In this document: piece after piece, positions 17,200-26,682 of the stretch
Layout of the letters: each line of letters opens with the position of its first letter
How positions within the stretch are numbered: the first letter of the stretch is position 1
Assembly (NCBI GenBank): GCA_023433705.1
Contig: JAEYUC010000043.1
Location: forward strand, 102,853 to 166,852
Reading direction: 5' to 3'
From: Pseudomonadota bacterium
GTDB taxonomy: Bacteria; Pseudomonadota; Gammaproteobacteria; Steroidobacterales; Steroidobacteraceae
Length of the DNA: 64,000 nt
Position numbers and translations under genes: made by a program
Notes under the pieces: model-generated
What the model saw: the letters and a program-made list of their open reading frames with translations, nothing else
Databases searched by the model: none
Told to the model about the DNA's origin: nothing

Positions 17200-17547
17200 T
17201 CAGGGATCAGTCGACTCCTTACCGTCCTTGCCATGCTGCTCGCGTTGCGACTCGTGAGTGGCAACGTCGATCATGAGGTCGCCGTCTCGCCGATCGACCT
17301 GCCGGTCGAGGTTGCGGACGACGTATATCAAGGCGATGAGCGCGAAGGTGACGAACTCGGGCAAGCCATCGCATTCGTGCGCGAGGGACGGTTGTTCGTC
17401 GTGGAACGGGATGTGGACGTCGTGTTCGCGCTCGAACCCGCCCAGGGAGACACGCCTCCGCTCGTGATGGCGATCGCCCGGGACCTGGCCCGGGACCTGG
17501 CCCCGGATCTCGGCCCGACGCACCCCGCCCCGGTCGTACTCGCGCAC
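17200..17547 (-). CDS. Possible 115-residue protein, doubtful
   Basis: A minus-strand frame from GTG 17547 has about 83% G or C in third codon positions and one hydrophobic segment (FVTFALIALIYVVRNL) with charged flanks. I do not recognise it. It lies in the same frame as, and 24 bp beyond, the DUF421 gene, so it could be a lost extension of that gene. The opposite strand is also open over 17170-17571 and gives an acidic, low-complexity product. Base composition does not clearly choose between them. No good ribosome site precedes the GTG. A tandem 12-bp repeat lies inside. Confidence 0.35.
   Translation of the reverse strand: MREYDRGGVRRAEIRGQVPGQVPGDRHHERRRVSLGGFEREHDVHIPFHDEQPSLAHECDGLPEFVTFALIALIYVVRNLDRQVDRRDGDLMIDVATHESQREQHGKDGKESTDP
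17476..17511. repeat. Short tandem repeat, 12-bp unit
   Basis: GCCCGGGACCTG occurs twice in perfect tandem (17476-17487, 17488-17499), followed by a diverged third copy. Its length is a multiple of three, so frames on both strands stay open. It lies in the doubtful coding stretch upstream of the MscS gene. Confidence 0.75.
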
Positions 17548-17571
17548 CTGGAAGTCGACGACGAACCTTGA

Positions 17572-18102
17572 TCAGGATGCGCCGGGCGTCGCGCCCTTAC
17601 GTGCCTTGCCCCCCGCGTCCCCGTCTCCCGACATGCGGATCACGCTGATCTGGCCGTCGCCCTCGAGGTACGCCGCCTTGACCTCCGCGAGCTTCTCAAT
17701 CCCTTGCTCGCGCAGTTTTTCCTGGAGCTCCTCGACGGTGACGAATTCGCGCCGCAGGTTGCGCCGCTGCAGCACCCCCTTGTGCACGAGTATGAGTCGA
17801 CGCGGAGTGGCGAAGCGGCGCACCAGCACGTATCGGAACGAGAGCCAGTCGAGCAGCCAGTTCCACGCGACGATCGTGAGCACGAGGATCGCGCCCTCGG
17901 TGAACGTCGTGTATCCACCGGACATCGCGTTCTGCGCGGCATCCGCGACGATCACGAGCAGCAGGATATCGGCGATGCCCACGGCGCCGACATCGCGCCG
18001 CAGGACAAAACGGAAGATGAGGAACAGCAGCCAGTAGACCAGCGTGCCGCGCAGCGCCAGCTCTGCGATGGAAACCCGGATGTCGAAGATGTCGGCGATC
18101 AC
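17572..18102 (-). CDS. DUF421 (YetF/YcaP-like) membrane protein
   Basis: This 176-residue protein has three hydrophobic helices at its N-terminus (about 18-40, 45-65 and 68-90). A cytoplasmic part follows with the family pattern GVLQRRNLRREFVTVEELQEKLREQGI. DUF421/YetF proteins are widespread inner-membrane proteins of unknown function, often near stress or sporulation genes. The start is GTG 18102, and no strong ribosome site is visible. It is separated by about 50 bp from the GlsB-like gene on the same strand and is probably in the same leftward transcript. Confidence 0.85.
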   Translation of the reverse strand: MIADIFDIRVSIAELALRGTLVYWLLFLIFRFVLRRDVGAVGIADILLLVIVADAAQNAMSGGYTTFTEGAILVLTIVAWNWLLDWLSFRYVLVRRFATPRRLILVHKGVLQRRNLRREFVTVEELQEKLREQGIEKLAEVKAAYLEGDGQISVIRMSGDGDAGGKARKGATPGAS

Positions 18103-18151
18103 ATGAGGTTTGTGAGGGCCGGCAGCATCGACATCCGGGGATCGGATGCGC

Positions 18152-18421
18152 TCAGCGCACCCGCTTGCGTGTGATCAGGTTGACGATCGCGAGCAGCACC
18201 ACTGCGCCGAGGAAGGAAACGAACAGGCTTCCGACGCTTATCTCGCCCTGGTTGATCGTTCCTGCGCCTACCAGCGGGCTGATGAGCCAGCCGCCAAGCA
18301 GTGCGCCAACGATACCCACGACGATGTTCAGGAAGATGCCCTGATTGGCATCACGTTTCATGACGAGACTGGCGAGCCAACCGATGACACCGCCGATGAC
18401 CAACCACAGAATGAATCCCAT
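18152..18421 (-). CDS. GlsB/YeaQ/YmgE-family membrane protein
   Basis: This 89-residue, three-helix hydrophobic protein begins MGFILWLVIGGVIGWLASLV and contains the internal motif NIVVGIVGALLGGWL. Both are characteristic of the transglycosylase-associated (GlsB/YeaQ) family, which is linked to envelope and acid or stationary-phase stress. AAGGAG lies 9 bp before ATG 18421. It is 15 bp downstream of the sigma-54 activator stop and is probably co-transcribed with it. Confidence 0.9.
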   Translation of the reverse strand: MGFILWLVIGGVIGWLASLVMKRDANQGIFLNIVVGIVGALLGGWLISPLVGAGTINQGEISVGSLFVSFLGAVVLLAIVNLITRKRVR

Positions 18422-18436
18422 ATCGCTGTCTCCTTG

Positions 18437-19494
<1,058 letters not shown>

Positions 19495-19498
<4 letters not shown>

Positions 19499-20364
19499 GG
19501 CGCACCCGCGAGGGACGTGACCACGGGCAACAGGGCCGGAATCACGCCCCCGTCGTTGGACAGGATGATCTCGACGCGCCGATCGGGCGGGCCCTTGCGC
19601 GCGGGCGCGTTCTCCGGCGCGGCAAACCACTCGCCGTAACCGAGCGCACGCACGCGCGCGGCATCGACGCCGCGATTGATGAAGGCCATCGCCACCGCGT
19701 CGGCGCGGCTCTGCGACAGCTCGAGGTTGTACGAGTGAGCGCCCGCGCTGTCGGTGAATGCTTCGATCTGCACGCGCCGCTCCGGAAGCTCCCGCAGGAA
19801 CGTCGCGATCAGGTCGAGCGGCGACGCGGCGTCGGGGTGCAGTTTCGCGCGGCCCTTCGCGAACAGGACTTCGTCGAGCGTGATCACGAGGCCGCGCGCC
19901 GTCGGCGCGGCGCGCAGTTCGCGCACGAGTCCATCCATGAGTGCGGCGCCGCGCCCGCTGCGCTCGTCGGCGAGACGGGTCTCGCGCAGGATCCGCTCGC
20001 GCTCGTGTTCGTTGGCGCGGATACGCGCGCGGGCCGACTGCTCCTTCGCGCGCAGTCCGGCGATGCGCGCGGTTTGCGCCGCCAGGTATGCGTAGTGAGT
20101 CGCGACCGGATCCGCGCCGTATTCGGCGGCGCGCGCCTCCGCGCGCGAAAGATAGTCGCGGGCGCGCGCGAGCTCCGGGCTCGCGTAGCGGATCACGTCG
20201 GCCTTCGAAGCCACACCGTCCACCACGGATCGTTCCTCGCTGAAATCCGCCGGAAGCCGCGGAATGGTTTCGCAGGCAGCCAGGCACAAGCTCGCGAGGG
20301 TCGCGAGGGCCGCGAAGGCGCCGAGTCCGAAGGTGGCGTGTCCGGCCCGCATGCGCGCACTCAT
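19495..20364 (-). CDS. OmpA-like peptidoglycan-binding lipoprotein with DUF4398 region
   Basis: This 289-residue protein has a lipoprotein signal with LCLAAC near residue 31. A helical DUF4398-like segment lies about residues 50-135. The OmpA C-terminal domain is at about 165-275, with [35 protein letters not shown] and DRRVEIIL. The last arginine motif and the TDSAG loop are the usual diaminopimelate-contact positions, so it probably links the outer membrane to peptidoglycan. Start ATG 20364 overlaps the upstream stop (ATGA), and its own stop overlaps the sigma-54 activator start in the same way. Confidence 0.85.
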
Positions 20365-20762
20365 GGAGTCGGCAGAACCGGCGCGGCGCCGGCGCGCCGC
20401 AATGCTTCTTCGCGCAATTCGCGCATCTGCGCGTCCAGCTGTCCCGCGATCTGCTCCGACTGCTTCGCGCGCGCGGTATGTTCCGCGAGCTGCGCATCGA
20501 CGTCGGCCTGCTCGGCGAGCATCGTCGCGAGATCGGCGTCGCGCTTGTCGGCAGCAGCCTGTGCCGCCGCGTACTTGGTGCGCGCCTCGGATAGTTCCAT
20601 CTGGGCGAAATCGGCGGCCTTGGCGACCTCCGCGCGTTGGATGGATTGCTCCGCCAGCGCGAGACGTTCGGCGGTCAGCGGCGTCGCCGCGCACGCAACG
20701 ATTCCGAACGCCGTAACGCACCAGGCGGCGTTGCGCAAACCACTCAGGGTAATCTGGATCAT
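20361..20762 (-). CDS. DUF4398 small lipoprotein
   Basis: This 133-residue protein has an exported N-terminus with a lipobox-like VACAA near residue 24. A long helix follows, rich in A, E, Q and D ([20 protein letters not shown]), the DUF4398 pattern. The same type of segment forms the N-terminal part of the neighbouring OmpA-like lipoprotein, so the two may pair. GGGAG precedes ATG 20762. A GTG one codon earlier is also possible. Its start shares one base with the CsbD stop, and its stop overlaps the next start. This shows tight operon packing. Confidence 0.8.
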   Translation of the reverse strand: MIQITLSGLRNAAWCVTAFGIVACAATPLTAERLALAEQSIQRAEVAKAADFAQMELSEARTKYAAAQAAADKRDADLATMLAEQADVDAQLAEHTARAKQSEQIAGQLDAQMRELREEALRRAGAAPVLPTP

Positions 20763-21037
20763 CACGACTCCCGGCCGTTCACACTCGTCGGACCCGGTTC
20801 GTCGTCGAACACGAGATCCTCCTCGTCGAACTCGTCAATGGCGAGGTTTCGTTCCCAGTTGCGAAGCTGCCGCTCCGCCTCCGTGTGCGAGAGGCCATAC
20901 ACCTCTTCGATGCGCCCCGTGAGCTGCTCGCGCTGTCCGCCGATCAGATCGAGCTGATCTTCCGTAAGCCGGCACCAGCGCTCGCGTATGCGGCCCTTCC
21001 ACTGGGGCCAGTTCCCGGCAATGCGGTCCCAGTTCAT
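20762..21037 (-). CDS. CsbD-family stress protein
   Basis: This 91-residue protein opens with MNWDRIAGNWPQWKGRIRERW and has LTEDQLDLIGGQREQLTGRIEEVYGLS, the CsbD-like pattern of small stress proteins. The C-terminal 25 residues are very acidic (DEFDEEDLVFDDE), longer than in typical CsbD proteins. GGAGGACGC precedes ATG 21037. It is the first gene of the leftward operon CsbD-DUF4398-OmpA-sigma-54 activator-GlsB, which faces the EF-hand gene across a 427-bp regulatory gap. Confidence 0.9.
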   Translation of the reverse strand: MNWDRIAGNWPQWKGRIRERWCRLTEDQLDLIGGQREQLTGRIEEVYGLSHTEAERQLRNWERNLAIDEFDEEDLVFDDEPGPTSVNGRES

Positions 21038-21464
21038 GCGTCCTCCGTCCGCCCATCAACCAGCGAATCCCATTCTGGAATTCGGCGCACGGGCGCGCAC
21101 AGCGGCAGGGACCTGCAACGGCGTGGGAGACGCGACCGCTGCATGTCGGCATTTGTCCGACAGGCACCGCGGCACAGGACCCACGCACGCATCAGGCGGT
21201 GGCTGCGGCTGTCCGCGGCCTTCGCCCATGTCTGCAATGCCCGACCGGCAAGTCCCTGTTTGTAGTTAGTTTGTGCGCTACTGTCGCAATTTGCCGTCGC
21301 TCATGCGGGCATTTGTCGCGTGCAGCAAGCACTTCACGTCCGACATTCAGGCGCCGTTGGCGCGGGGAGAATGCCAAGTTCCTGAAGCACAAGAGCGACC
21401 GCGGAAGTGGCACGCGAAATGCTTCTCCGTCAACGAATCGAACACAGTGCCAAGGAGACATGCA
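21038..21464. promoter_or_regulatory. 427-bp divergent control region with repeated GGCATTTGTC motif
   Basis: No gene is visible here. GTCGGCATTTGTCCGAC forms a near-perfect dyad (TGTCGG-N7-CCGACA, 21144-21162). The core GGCATTTGTC recurs at 21308-21317, and a looser relative (GTCGCAATTTGCCG) lies near 21285. These sit about 90-265 bp upstream of the sigma-54 promoter at 21408, the usual range for enhancer sites of sigma-54 activators. No clear leftward promoter for the CsbD operon was found. Confidence 0.45.
21408..21424 (+). promoter_or_regulatory. Sigma-54 (-24/-12) promoter before the EF-hand gene
   Basis: TGGCACGCGAAATGCTT matches the consensus TGGCACG-N4-TTGCW except for one base in the -12 part. 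The invariant GG (21409-21410) and GC (21421-21422) are exactly 10 bp apart. Transcription would begin near 21434, about 30 bp before ATG 21465. A sigma-54 activator is encoded in the divergent operon. Confidence 0.6.
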
Positions 21465-21734
21465 ATGAAGAAGATCCACCTGCTTGCCGTCACCGCCGTC
21501 ATGATGATCCCGCTCGCGGGAGTCGCGGGGGACGACAAGGAGAAACCGAAGACTTCCAGCGAGAGCAGCGGCTCGTTCGACGCGCTCGATACGAACAAGG
21601 ATGGTCGCATCTCGATGCCCGAGGCTTCGGCCGATCCGACGCTCGTCGAGTCGTTCTCGAAAGCCGACAAGAACGGCGACGGGTACCTCGATTCCAGCGA
21701 GTACGCGAGCTCCAGCACCAAGCCGCGCATGTAG
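21465..21734 (+). CDS. Small secreted EF-hand protein
   Basis: This is an 89-residue exported protein. The signal peptide is about residues 1-22 (cleavage near GVAGDD). Two calcium-binding EF-hand loops follow, DTNKDGRISMPEA and DKNGDGYLDSSEY, with Asp/Asn at the expected ligand positions and Glu at position 12. AAGGAG lies 7 bp before the ATG. It is likely to bind calcium in the periplasm. The upstream sigma-54 promoter and the following strong terminator make it a single-gene unit. Small proteins of this type commonly occur in proteobacterial envelope-stress regulons. Confidence 0.85.
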   Translation: MKKIHLLAVTAVMMIPLAGVAGDDKEKPKTSSESSGSFDALDTNKDGRISMPEASADPTLVESFSKADKNGDGYLDSSEYASSSTKPRM

Positions 21735-21758
21735 AACGCACGGCTTGACACGAGACCT

Positions 21759-21791
21759 CCGCGCGGGCGGTAAACCCGCGCGGGGTTCTCT
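21759..21791 (+). terminator. Terminator after the EF-hand gene
   Basis: CCGCGCGGG (21759-21767) and CCCGCGCGG (21775-21783) form a perfect 9-bp stem with a 7-base loop, followed by GGTTCTCTCTT. It ends the EF-hand transcript 25 bp after the stop. Confidence 0.75.
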
Positions 21792-21857
21792 CTTGGCGGG
21801 CGTCGTATATATTAGGACCCGGTCGACCTAACTGGTCGCATCGAGGGCGCAGGGGGA

Positions 21858-22436
21858 ATGGACGAATCACTCGAGAAGGCACTTCTCGACATGGAAGCGC
21901 GCGACCAGGCGTTGCGCGGCGAGCTGACGGCCGCAGGCGAGCTCGACGAAACCTATCATCCAAGACTCGAAGAACTGCACCGCGCGAACGCGGCGCGTTT
22001 GCGCCAGATCATCGCGGTACTCGGCTGGCCGGGCATCACGCTCGTGGGTGAAAAAGGCGCGAAGGCCGCCTGGCGCGTCGCATTGCATTCGATCGCGGAG
22101 CCCTCGTTCATGAGGCAGTGCCGCGACCTCATCGACCGCGCCACGGAAATGGGCGATGCGCCACGCTGGCAGTACGCGATCATCGACGACCGCATCCGCG
22201 TATACGAAGGCCGCCCGCAGCGCTACGGCACGCAGCTACGCATGGGACCCGACGGACTCGAGCCGCACCCGATCGAAAACCAGTCGCGCGTGAACTCGAT
22301 GCGCATGCAGGCGGGATTGCCACCCTTCGCGCAGACGCTCGCGCAAGCCCGCGCGCGGCCGCTTCCGAAGATCGATCACGTCGCGCAGGAGAAGGCCGAT
22401 CTCGAATTCCGCCGGTCGGCAGGCTGGATCGATTAG
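21858..22436 (+). CDS. DUF6624-like protein
   Basis: This 192-residue soluble protein has no signal peptide. The string YHPRLEELHRANAARLRQII, then GWPGITLVGEKGAKAAW and DRIRVYEGRPQRYGTQL, match my recollection of the DUF6624 family of unknown function. The AGGGGG ribosome site is close to ATG 21858. The gene stands alone after a terminator, and its stop overlaps the convergent sugar-porter stop by 4 bp. No enzymatic residues can be assigned. Confidence 0.65.
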   Translation: MDESLEKALLDMEARDQALRGELTAAGELDETYHPRLEELHRANAARLRQIIAVLGWPGITLVGEKGAKAAWRVALHSIAEPSFMRQCRDLIDRATEMGDAPRWQYAIIDDRIRVYEGRPQRYGTQLRMGPDGLEPHPIENQSRVNSMRMQAGLPPFAQTLAQARARPLPKIDHVAQEKADLEFRRSAGWID

Positions 22437-23875
22437 GTGGCGACTTCCGGAGAGTCCTGGCGGCGCCACAGCGACTCCAGCATCTCGCTATCCACTCCGC
22501 GCGTTTCCGGCACGAACTTCAGCACCACGAACGCCGCGAGGATTCCGAAGACGCCGTACACCCAGAATACGTAGCCGTGGTTCCACGTGCCGTTACCGAG
22601 CAACAGAGGAAACGTGGCGGACACCAGCAGGTTCGCGACCCACTGCGAAGCGACGGCAAGCGACATCGCCTGGCCGCGGATCGGCGCGGGATAGATCTCG
22701 CTCAGCATGATCCACACGACCGGGCCGAACGACACCGCGAAGCCCGCGAGGTAGAAGCAGATCGCCACGAGTCCCAGCAGACCGGTATTGCCCGAATGGA
22801 ACAGCGAGCCGAGCGCGAGCATGGAGATGCCCATGATGATGCCGCCGAACAGCAGCAGCGGCTTGCGGCCTATCTTGTCGACCAGCAGCACGACGACCAT
22901 CGTGAACATCAGGTTCACCATGCAGGCGATGAGAATGCCGAGGAACGCGGCGTCCATGTGATAACCCATGGACTCGAAGATCTTCGGGCCGTAATACAAC
23001 ACCGTGTTGACGCCCACGAGCTGCTGAAACACCGACAACGCGATGCCGACGAGCACCACGCGCACGCCGAACGTGAACAGCGGCGCGGGTTTCTCGTCCG
23101 GCTCGGAGTTCGCGAGTTCCGCGAGCATCGGCTCCACTTCGGAGGGTTCGGCCGACCGCTTGAGCAACCGGCGCGCGGCCTCGATCTGGCCGCGTTTCAC
23201 CAGCCATCTCGGGCTCTCGGGCACCGAGAAGCTCAGGTAGAAGAACGCCATGGCCGGAATCACCAACGCCAGCATCATCCAGCGCCAGCCGGTCTCGAGC
23301 ACCCAGCTGTCGTCGCCCTGCAGCGCGATGCCCCAGTTCACGAAGTACGCGATTGTCATGCCACCGATGATCGCGATCTGCTGATACGCACCGAGCTGCC
23401 CGCGCACCGCGCTCGGCGCGAACTCGCCGACGTAGGTGGGCGCGATCATCGACGCGAGGCCGACCGCGATACCGCCCAGCATGCGGTAGAAGTTGAACGG
23501 CCAGATCGCCGCGGGACCCATGTCCCCGATCGGCGCGATGCCGAGTTCGGGATACGCGGAACCCACCGCCGAGACGACGAAAAGGACCGCGGCGAGGATC
23601 ATCGGCTTCTTTCGGCCTAACAAACTGGCCGCGGGCCGCGCGAGCAGCGCGCCGAGAATCGTGCCGATCAGCGCGCTGCACACCGTCAGGCCAAGCAGTG
23701 CGTTCGCCGCGTTGCCGGTCAGGTTGCGCGGCAGGATGAAGTTGTGGTCGATGGCGCCGACCGCGCCCGCGATCACCGCGGTGCAGTAGCCGAACAGCAG
23801 CGAGCTCAGCGTCGCGACGAAGGTCGTGCCGGTGACCGCGCGGATGTGGCTCGAATTGACCTTTCCGAGTTTCAT
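22433..23875 (-). CDS. MFS sugar:proton symporter (XylE-like)
   Basis: This is a 480-residue, 12-helix major facilitator of the sugar porter family. It has the LGRKKP loop, RMLGGIAVGLAS, PESPRWL at the end of the N-half, the sugar-contact motif FQQLVGVNTVLYYGPKIF in TM7, DKIGRKP and the terminal PETRG. XylE and GalP have the same set. The substrate is probably a hexose or pentose. Given the GH28, GH43 and pectate lyase-like genes in this window, a plant-derived sugar is plausible. It starts 10 bp after the sensor kinase stop and is likely to be co-transcribed with it. Confidence 0.9.
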   Translation of the reverse strand: MKLGKVNSSHIRAVTGTTFVATLSSLLFGYCTAVIAGAVGAIDHNFILPRNLTGNAANALLGLTVCSALIGTILGALLARPAASLLGRKKPMILAAVLFVVSAVGSAYPELGIAPIGDMGPAAIWPFNFYRMLGGIAVGLASMIAPTYVGEFAPSAVRGQLGAYQQIAIIGGMTIAYFVNWGIALQGDDSWVLETGWRWMMLALVIPAMAFFYLSFSVPESPRWLVKRGQIEAARRLLKRSAEPSEVEPMLAELANSEPDEKPAPLFTFGVRVVLVGIALSVFQQLVGVNTVLYYGPKIFESMGYHMDAAFLGILIACMVNLMFTMVVVLLVDKIGRKPLLLFGGIIMGISMLALGSLFHSGNTGLLGLVAICFYLAGFAVSFGPVVWIMLSEIYPAPIRGQAMSLAVASQWVANLLVSATFPLLLGNGTWNHGYVFWVYGVFGILAAFVVLKFVPETRGVDSEMLESLWRRQDSPEVAT

Positions 23876-23885
23876 GGAATTTGCC

Positions 23886-25793
23886 TCACGCGGCCGCCGA
23901 CGAGTTCGCCGGTCCCGCGATCGGCAGCCGGATGTAGAACGTTGTGCCCTTGCCGACTTCGGTCTCGAAGTGCAACGTGCCGCCGTGCTTCTCGACGATC
24001 ACCGAGCGTGCGATGGCCAGACCCTGGCCGGTGCCCTTGCCGACTTCCTTGGTCGTGAAGAACGGATCGAAGATGCGCGAGCGCACCTCGGGCGGAATGC
24101 CCTTGCCCGTGTCGCTGATCGCGATCTCGACGCAGTCGTCCACCACGCGCGTCGCGACGCGGATCTTGCCCTTGCCGCCGCCCTGCTCCTTCACCACGTC
24201 GCCGATTGCATGAGCCGCGTTGACGATGAGGTTCAGCACCACCTGGTTGACCTCGCCCGCGTAACAGTTCACGTGCGGCAGCGCGGGATCGAAGCCCGTC
24301 TCGACCTCCGCGACGTACTTGTACTCGTTGGAGGCGATCACGAGCGTGCTGCGGATCGCCTGGTTGAGGTCCGCGGTGGCCATTTCCTTGCGATCCGGAT
24401 GCGCGAATTCCTTCATCGAGCGCACGATCGCGGCAACTCGGCCGAGGCCGTCGCGCGCGCGGTCGAGAGCGACCGGCGCGTTCTCGAGGATGTAGTCGAG
24501 GTCCGCGTCGTCCTCGGCCTCTTCCGCGGCCTTCGCGGCGGCCACGACGTCCGGGGCGCTGCCGCTTTCATTCAGCGTCGCGGCGCGAAGGTTGCGATAC
24601 TTGTCGACGATTTCGGCGAGATCGTCCATCGCCTCGCGTACGAAATGCACGCTGTCGGAGACGAACTGCACCGGCGTATTGATCTCGTGCGCGACGCCCG
24701 CCGCGAGCCGGCCGACGCTCTCCAGCTTCTGTGCCTGGGCGAGATCGTTCTCGAGACGGCGCTGCTCGGTGACGTCGAGCATCATGCCGCGCAGCACCTT
24801 GTGTTGGCCGGTGCTGTCGCTCTGCTCGCAGCTCGCCACCCAGCGCAGGTCGACGCGCCTTTCGTCCTGCGTCAGCACGGTGGCCTCGGCCTCGAAAGAT
24901 CCGGACGAGCTCTGGTCCATGTGCGCACGTACGGCGCCATAACGCTCACGCGGCATCAGCTGGTCGAGGAAGCCGCTCTGCTTCCAGAGTTCTTCGTTGA
25001 AACCGAGTCGCGCGGGGCCCTGCGGGCCGATGTATTCGAAGTGACCGTCCTCCACGTCCAGCGCGAATGGAATCGCCTGCGTGCCTTCGACCACGAGCCG
25101 GTATTGTTCCCGGCCGCGCTCCAGTTCCTCGGTGCGCTCGGATACCAGCTTCTCGAGACGTTCCTTCTCGGTGCGCTCCATGTGCCGGCGCTCTTCGAAC
25201 ATGCGCACGACCTCGGACATCATGACGCTGAAGGAGTTGGCGAGCGCGAGCAGGATCGCGAACAGCAGCACACAGGCCGTCGTCATCGCGGGAAACTGCG
25301 CCGCGCGGAAGCGCGCGGAGGCAATGTGCTCGGTGGACAGGGCCAGGTAGAGCTGACCGACGAAACCCTCGTCCACCCGTATGTCGCGCACCGTGAGCAG
25401 CACGCGGTCGTCGGCCGGGCTGACCTTGTCGCCTTGGACGAGCGTCGCCGGAAACTGCCCGAGACCCGCGAGCCGGCGACCGCCGGGCGCGTAGACCGCG
25501 ACGCCGTGCACGTTGCGGTCCGTGGCGAGCGGCGCGATGGTGAGCTCGGCGTGCACGGTGTCGCTGGTCGCGACGGCGCCGTAGAGCTCCGATGCGAGGT
25601 TCGAGCCGTACATCATCGCCTTGGCGCGCGCGCTGTTTTCGAGCGAGGTCGAGTCGAAGGTCGCGTAGCCGATCAGGCCCGCGATGGCGCTGAGGACGAG
25701 CACGAGCGCGAGCGACCCGACGAGCTGGGCCTGCAACGGCAGCTCGGTCGTGGCGTGCTCGGGCGCGACTCCCTCGGTGCGCGCGTCGCTCAT
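23886..25793 (-). CDS. Sensor histidine kinase
   Basis: This 635-residue kinase has TM1 near residues 28-50. A periplasmic sensor loop of about 120 residues follows, then TM2 near 170-190, a coiled coil (RTEKERLEKLVSERTEELERG), and a PAS-like domain about 225-345. The HisKA histidine lies in GVAHEINTPVQFV. The ATPase domain has NLIVNAAHAI, DTGKGIP and GTGQGLAIA. The GVAHEINTP form is common in NtrB/DctB-like kinases. A strong GGGAGGAG precedes ATG 25793. No receiver domain or response regulator gene is nearby. Linkage to the sugar porter suggests it senses a carbohydrate-related signal, which is inference. Confidence 0.88.
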   Translation of the reverse strand: MSDARTEGVAPEHATTELPLQAQLVGSLALVLVLSAIAGLIGYATFDSTSLENSARAKAMMYGSNLASELYGAVATSDTVHAELTIAPLATDRNVHGVAVYAPGGRRLAGLGQFPATLVQGDKVSPADDRVLLTVRDIRVDEGFVGQLYLALSTEHIASARFRAAQFPAMTTACVLLFAILLALANSFSVMMSEVVRMFEERRHMERTEKERLEKLVSERTEELERGREQYRLVVEGTQAIPFALDVEDGHFEYIGPQGPARLGFNEELWKQSGFLDQLMPRERYGAVRAHMDQSSSGSFEAEATVLTQDERRVDLRWVASCEQSDSTGQHKVLRGMMLDVTEQRRLENDLAQAQKLESVGRLAAGVAHEINTPVQFVSDSVHFVREAMDDLAEIVDKYRNLRAATLNESGSAPDVVAAAKAAEEAEDDADLDYILENAPVALDRARDGLGRVAAIVRSMKEFAHPDRKEMATADLNQAIRSTLVIASNEYKYVAEVETGFDPALPHVNCYAGEVNQVVLNLIVNAAHAIGDVVKEQGGGKGKIRVATRVVDDCVEIAISDTGKGIPPEVRSRIFDPFFTTKEVGKGTGQGLAIARSVIVEKHGGTLHFETEVGKGTTFYIRLPIAGPANSSAAA

Positions 25794-26028
25794 CCGGTAA
25801 CTCCTCCCAATGCGGACTAACAAGCCGGCGGGCCTGTCAGGCCGCCCCTCTCAAGGGTTTATCGGTTGGAAACCGGCTTCCCTTGAACGCGCGGCACGGG
25901 AAGTGCCTTCAGGCGCGGCCCCGGAAGGCGGCAAGATCTTGCCGTTGGTTACCCCTGTGACAGGGGTCTCATGTCAATCGAGGGCAGGTCCTAACCCCTT
26001 TCCGACTCGGGCGGCGATCAACGCGAGC
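25794..26028. promoter_or_regulatory. Divergent gap with a row of inverted repeats
   Basis: The 235-bp gap between the kinase and the ECF sigma gene holds several dyads in a row. TCAAGGG (25851-25857) pairs with CCCTTGA (25880-25886) around a nested CGGTT-GGA-AACCG. CGGCAAGATCTTGCCG is a perfect 16-bp palindrome at 25929-25944. ACCCCT-GTGAC-AGGGGT is at 25951-25967. GGCACGGGAAGTGCC is near 25893. They may be operators or RNA hairpins. No confident -10/-35 pair is visible. Confidence 0.5.
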
Positions 26029-26682
26029 ATGCAAGACGTCGTCACATTCGCCTGGTGGAACCTGCCTGCCCCGCCGGCCGACGAGCCTTCGGCGGTCCGG
26101 ACGGTGCACCGCACCAACGTGACCGCCGAGCCCAGCGACGAAGCGCTCATGCAGCGTTATCGCGACGGCGACGATGCCGCGTTCAAGTCTCTCTACTCGC
26201 GACATCGCGCACCGCTGCTGCGATTCGCGCGCCACCTGACGGGACGCGCCAGCGAGGCGGACGAAGTCTTCCAGGAAACGTGGCTCGCCGTGATTCACGC
26301 GCGCGGGCGGTACACCGCCCGGGCCAGTTTCGTCACGTGGTTGTTTTCGATAGCGCATCGGCGCGCGGCGGACGGGTTCCGACGCCGCGCACGCCGGGCA
26401 TGGAGCGACGGAGCCGAGGCCGCGACCGCTCTCGACGGAGCGGTGGCCCTGACGAGCGAGGAGCCGCCGGCCATCGCGCTGCACGATGCGCGGCAACGCG
26501 CGCTCGAATCCGCCATCGCCGCCCTGCCATTCGAGCAGCGCGAAGTTTTCCTGCTGCGCGCCGAGACGGGTCTCGGCGTGCGCGAGATCGCCGCGCTCAC
26601 GCACGCGAATGCGGAAACCACCAAGAGCCGTCTGCGTTACGCACTTCGCGCGCTGCGCAAGGCCATGATCACATGGGCCTGA
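26029..26682 (+). CDS. ECF-family RNA polymerase sigma factor
   Basis: This is a 217-residue group-4 sigma factor. Region 2 runs from LMQRYRDGDDAAFKSLYSRH to EADEVFQETWLAVIHARGRY. Region 4 is ALPFEQREVFLLRAETGLGV...LRYALRAL with the usual helix-turn-helix. About 35 residues precede region 2. ATG 26029 is the first good start in frame, though its ribosome site is weak. The stop overlaps the next gene start. The following small membrane protein is likely to act as its anti-sigma factor, and a secreted protein is the third gene. Confidence 0.88.
   Translation: MQDVVTFAWWNLPAPPADEPSAVRTVHRTNVTAEPSDEALMQRYRDGDDAAFKSLYSRHRAPLLRFARHLTGRASEADEVFQETWLAVIHARGRYTARASFVTWLFSIAHRRAADGFRRRARRAWSDGAEAATALDGAVALTSEEPPAIALHDARQRALESAIAALPFEQREVFLLRAETGLGVREIAALTHANAETTKSRLRYALRALRKAMITWA

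Noticed and set aside
21347..21376. A leftward sigma-54 promoter for the CsbD operon
   Set aside because: TGGCATT-N4-CCGCG has correct spacing, but its -12 part does not match TTGC and it lies over 300 bp from the gene.
23826..25820. A 664-residue plus-strand frame
   Set aside because: It is antisense to the sensor kinase, whose HisKA and ATPase motifs are clear on the minus strand.
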